Positions 5,970-8,345 of a stretch of 8,345 nt of DNA are shown piece by piece. Position numbers and translations under genes: made by a program. The notes under the pieces were generated by a model that had not been told where the DNA came from, made no database searches, and saw nothing but the letters and a program-made list of their open reading frames with translations. The stretch comes from Desulfobacterales bacterium (GTDB lineage Bacteria > Desulfobacterota > Desulfobacteria > Desulfobacterales > JAUCGF01). Location: positions 3,367 through 11,711 of the forward strand of contig JAOZRC010000102.1 of assembly GCA_029940345.1 (NCBI GenBank). The letters run 5' to 3'. Every line of letters starts with the position of its first letter. Position 1 is the first letter of the stretch.

Positions 5970-6389
5970 TTGACGCTATATGTTTTAGATACGGACAGCG
6001 TTACTTTTCAGCAGGCCGGCCGCGAAACCGTTATACAACATCTTAAAGCCGTACCGGCCCAATCCGTTTGCACAACGATAGTTACGCTTTATGAGCAAAT
6101 GCGAGGCCGACTGGCTGTCATTAACAGAATTAAGAAAAAAAATGATTTGGTGTATGCTTATGCGAAATTACAGGCTACATTGCGTTATTTCTCCATCATC
6201 AATGTCTTGCCTTTCACATCTGAGGCCGCTCATCACCTTGCAAAACTTAAAGCTGACAAAGTGCGCATCGGTACTCAGGATTTACGCATCGCCGCCATTG
6301 TACTGTCTGTTAACGGAATTCTGATAACGAGCAATCGCCGTGATTTTGATAAAATTCCCGGGCTTGTTATTGAGGATTGGAATATGTAA
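5970..6389 (+). CDS. PIN-domain toxin (VapC-like ribonuclease)
   Basis: This PIN-domain protein has 139 residues from TTG 5970, a normal VapC length; GTG 5964 would add two residues and overlap the antitoxin stop. It shows the expected acidic metal-binding set: YVLDTDS (D7, D9), TLYEQMRGR (E42), GTQDLRIAAI (D104) and TSNRRDF (N122, D125), ending with PGLVIEDW as many VapC proteins do. PIN toxins are Mg/Mn-dependent RNases that cut tRNA, rRNA or mRNA and stop growth when their antitoxin is lost; the RNA target here is unknown. All catalytic residues appear intact, so the toxin is probably active. The pair is antisense to the flanking glycan genes, and its stop lies only 13 nt from the converging stop of the GT2 gene, with no terminator between. 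It may stabilise the surrounding accessory locus (inference). Confidence 0.88.
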   Translation: MTLYVLDTDSVTFQQAGRETVIQHLKAVPAQSVCTTIVTLYEQMRGRLAVINRIKKKNDLVYAYAKLQATLRYFSIINVLPFTSEAAHHLAKLKADKVRIGTQDLRIAAIVLSVNGILITSNRRDFDKIPGLVIEDWNM

Positions 6390-6402
6390 TGGCATCAGAC
6401 AG

Positions 6403-7443
6403 TTAAAAAAATAATTTCAAATAAAATTCCACTGGCTTGACAGCCCGGCCTTTGCGTTTCCGGCTGCGTCTTAAAATCATCTCCATCACTTCTTTTTCTG
6501 ATTTTTCTATTTTCGCAATTTCAAACTCTGACATTTTCCCGGAAGCAGAGTGCTGTTTTAGCCATTGTTTACGTTTTGGCCACATTTTAGGCAAATCTGA
6601 GATTGCGCCCCACATGCCTTTAAAATAGGCATTCACCTGTTTGTTATACAGAACGATGCCAAACCAAAATATATGGTATAATATCAAGGATGGTAAAAAT
6701 TTAATGATCAAGGTGGCAGGATAGTTCTTAATTACGACATTAAATAGATTTTTAGTGGATAACTTAACTGTGAAAGGATTAAAAACGCTGCCGGTGGTGG
6801 CGCTTCCGATATGAAACACCCTGGCTTGGGGAACATATAAACATTTCAATCCCAGTCGCTGGGCGCGAAAATTCAGATCGACATCTTCCAGATACGCAAA
6901 GAAATCTTCATCAAAAAGACCTGTTTTGTCAAAGAATGAACGTCTGTACAGAGCTGCTCCGGCGCAAGCGCCAAAAACCGGCAACTTCTGGTTATACCGC
7001 CAATTATCTTCTTCCAGACTCCCCCGTTTATATCCTGCGCCCGCTCTGAAAACACCATCACCGGCACCGTCCAGTTTATCACGGGTATAATAATCAAGCA
7101 TTTTAGGGGCGCAATACGCAATACCCTTTTCCGCTTCAAGAACGGCAACCATTTCTTTCAGGAAATTCTGATCCAGTTCAATATCATTGTTTAAAAGACA
7201 GATATATTGACTATGGCTTTGTCGAATGCCGCTGTTGATTGCAGCACTGAACCCTGTGTTAAAGGCAAACTTGATCAGAAAAACCATCGGATACTGGGAT
7301 TTGATAAATTCGACTGATCCGTCATCCGAGCCATTATCTACGATAATAACGCAAAAATTCTGAAATTGTTGTTTAAAGATTGAATCAAGGCAGGTTTTTA
7401 AGAATTTTTTGCCGTTTAAATTGGGGATAATGATAGTGACCAT
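6403..7443 (-). CDS. Family 2 glycosyltransferase (GT2)
   Basis: This inverting GT-A transferase has 346 residues from ATG 7443. Motifs in order: VTIIIPNLNG (2-11), IIVDNGSDDGS, NTGFSAAINSGI, LLNNDIEL with the DXD-type NND (85-87), FGACAGAALYRR (157-168) and EDVDL (186-190). A hydrophobic stretch near 243-266 and a very basic C-terminal tail (RRSRKRKGR) suggest attachment to the inner face of the membrane. The acceptor and sugar are unknown; relatives act in O-antigen and exopolysaccharide assembly. The frame also contains ATG 7503, 7 nt after the methyltransferase stop, but the extra 20 residues are encoded by a repeat-like tract and have no family resemblance, so ATG 7443 is preferred. Neither start has a Shine-Dalgarno. 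The gene converges on the toxin gene, and its transcript may run antisense through it. Confidence 0.87.
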   Translation of the reverse strand: MVTIIIPNLNGKKFLKTCLDSIFKQQFQNFCVIIVDNGSDDGSVEFIKSQYPMVFLIKFAFNTGFSAAINSGIRQSHSQYICLLNNDIELDQNFLKEMVAVLEAEKGIAYCAPKMLDYYTRDKLDGAGDGVFRAGAGYKRGSLEEDNWRYNQKLPVFGACAGAALYRRSFFDKTGLFDEDFFAYLEDVDLNFRAQRLGLKCLYVPQARVFHIGSATTGSVFNPFTVKLSTKNLFNVVIKNYPATLIIKFLPSLILYHIFWFGIVLYNKQVNAYFKGMWGAISDLPKMWPKRKQWLKQHSASGKMSEFEIAKIEKSEKEVMEMILRRSRKRKGRAVKPVEFYLKLFF

Positions 7444-7500
7444 AGGGGAAGTCAGAGATATAGAATTCAGCACTTTATTATTTGAACATCTGAAGTAAGG
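7444..7500. repeat. Degenerate repeat-like tract between methyltransferase and GT2 genes
   Basis: The plus strand shows GTCAGAGATATAG, AATTCAGCAC and GAACATCTGAAGT. GAACATCTGAA (7484-7494) matches the reverse complement of the 4541-4560 tract, where minus-strand GAACATCTGAAA occurs, so this is a more decayed copy in the opposite orientation. It encodes the doubtful N-terminal extension of the GT2 reading frame. Confidence 0.4.
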
Positions 7501-7510
7501 CATTTCTATT

Positions 7511-8329
7511 TCAAGGTGCCGAAGCTTTTTTTAACAAAATAATATCTTGGCCTCCCACCAACCCTTGCCGGCCGCTCCATCCGCCATAGAGGATTGGGGA
7601 AATTACGCTGAATCCGGATGCTGTAAAAATCTTATTCAAATAGTTTTCTTTATATGCGATCGCTTCTTCCGGATTTTGTTCATTAATAACACCATAAAGT
7701 TTATTCACCCGTTTAAAATTGAAGCGGGAGTTCGGCATATATTTTTCAGATTCCGGATTCAAAATAAAAAATGATCCCAAAAATATGCCGTCATTAACTA
7801 AAACACGTTGAATTTGTATTAAATACTGAGAAACAGCATCAGGAAGCATGTGGGTGAACACGGAAGTGGCGAAAGCAAAATTGAAAAAATTACTTTTATA
7901 AGGGAAAATAAAATCATCCGCATTTAACATTCCATTTTTATTATATTCTTTATTATAAATATCCACATAACGAAAGGCAAAACCGGGATATTTACGTGCA
8001 ATTTTATAATTGCACCATTGAGGGCCATATCTGACGATATCAAACCCTTCATACTGACCTTTTTCATCAAGATAATCAATAAAATGGATTGCCACTCTTC
8101 CGATCCCGCAACCAATATCCAGAATTTTATGATCTGGCTTCACGCCGCCATGATTTTTTAGAAAATCAAAATAGCTTTTACCTAGTCCGAAAAATTCTTC
8201 CCCCCCCACATAATTGAAAAGTTGAGGAGGTGTTAAATTTTTATTCAAATAGCAATAATAATAGAACAAAAGCCTCTTGCTAAACAGATAGCGATTTCCT
8301 AATTCAATAAATCTTTGTTTGTAGCCCAC
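7511..8329 (-). CDS. Class I SAM-dependent methyltransferase, 5' end near window edge
   Basis: About 272 residues from GTG 8329. The Rossmann SAM-binding motif is KILDIGCGIGR (68-78), followed by the acidic EGFDIV with D97 contacting the SAM ribose, then FAFATSVFTHMLPDAVSQYL (151-170) typical of Methyltransf_11/25 proteins, and a C-terminal QDIILLKK strand. The conserved lead-in with FNYVGGEEFFGLG before motif I matches a group of methyltransferases I recall from polysaccharide clusters. The substrate is unknown; O-methylation of a sugar or end-capping of a glycan chain fits the context (inference). GTG 8329 has GAGGA 5 nt upstream, the only good ribosome site among the minus-strand genes. 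TTG 8341 is a possible earlier start, and the frame stays open to the right edge, so the true start may be outside. The GT2 gene follows. Confidence 0.82.
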   Translation of the reverse strand: MGYKQRFIELGNRYLFSKRLLFYYYCYLNKNLTPPQLFNYVGGEEFFGLGKSYFDFLKNHGGVKPDHKILDIGCGIGRVAIHFIDYLDEKGQYEGFDIVRYGPQWCNYKIARKYPGFAFRYVDIYNKEYNKNGMLNADDFIFPYKSNFFNFAFATSVFTHMLPDAVSQYLIQIQRVLVNDGIFLGSFFILNPESEKYMPNSRFNFKRVNKLYGVINEQNPEEAIAYKENYLNKIFTASGFSVISPILYGGWSGRQGLVGGQDIILLKKASAP

Positions 8330-8345
8330 TCTTTTCCTCAACTCA

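Noticed and set aside
7444..7503. Longer start ATG 7503 for the GT2 gene
   Set aside because: It is close to the preceding stop, but the 20 added residues come from a repeat-like tract and precede the normal GT2 N-terminus (MVTIIIPNLNG). Not fully excluded.
1..8345. CRISPR array, tRNA, rRNA or transposase
   Set aside because: The short tracts have drifting units and no spacers, no cloverleaf or rRNA-like sequence was seen, and no reading frame resembles a transposase or integrase.

Overview
The window looks like part of a bacterial surface-polysaccharide (O-antigen, capsule or exopolysaccharide-type) gene cluster, interrupted by a small toxin-antitoxin pair. Base composition is moderately AT-rich. 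Intergenic gaps carry degenerate short-unit tracts (TTCGATG/TTCAGAT-type and ATCCTGT/ATTCTGA-type words) and a GTTGGAACGAG-type palindrome. From memory, such elements are common in Desulfobacterota (former Deltaproteobacteria), so that is my tentative guess at the host. It is weakly supported, since no rRNA or housekeeping gene is present.

Layout, right to left in the direction of transcription of the minus-strand genes: a class I SAM methyltransferase (7511-8329, possibly starting beyond the right edge); a family 2 glycosyltransferase (6403-7443); then, on the opposite strand, a HicB-like antitoxin (5665-5967) and a PIN-domain toxin (5970-6389). The minus strand then resumes with a rhamnosyltransferase-like GT2 (4535-5488), a large GT2-GT4 two-domain glycosyltransferase (2299-4476), a MurJ/MVF-type flippase (783-2159) and a TylF-type O-methyltransferase (1-775, frame still open at the left edge). 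Apart from the gaps between genes there is no stretch over 300 bases without a gene.

How the genes probably work together (inference): four glycosyltransferase catalytic domains add sugars to a lipid-linked oligosaccharide on the cytoplasmic side. One or both methyltransferases decorate or cap the glycan. The MVF-type transporter, which lacks the key arginines and last two helices of genuine MurJ, flips the lipid-linked product across the inner membrane. No polymerase, ligase, initiating transferase or nucleotide-sugar synthesis gene is visible, so these must lie outside.

The toxin-antitoxin pair has excellent Shine-Dalgarno sites, whereas nearly all the glycan genes have none. It sits in antisense orientation inside the cluster and shares a compact upstream region with the rhamnosyltransferase-like gene. 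There, two predicted sigma-70-type promoters overlap head to head around a perfect palindrome.

I see no clearly undescribed system. The most unusual points are the MurJ-like protein without MurJ's cationic cavity, repeat tracts that run into the 3' ends of two unrelated genes and give both an EHRTS tail, the GT2-GT4 fusion, and the overlapping promoters beside the toxin-antitoxin pair.
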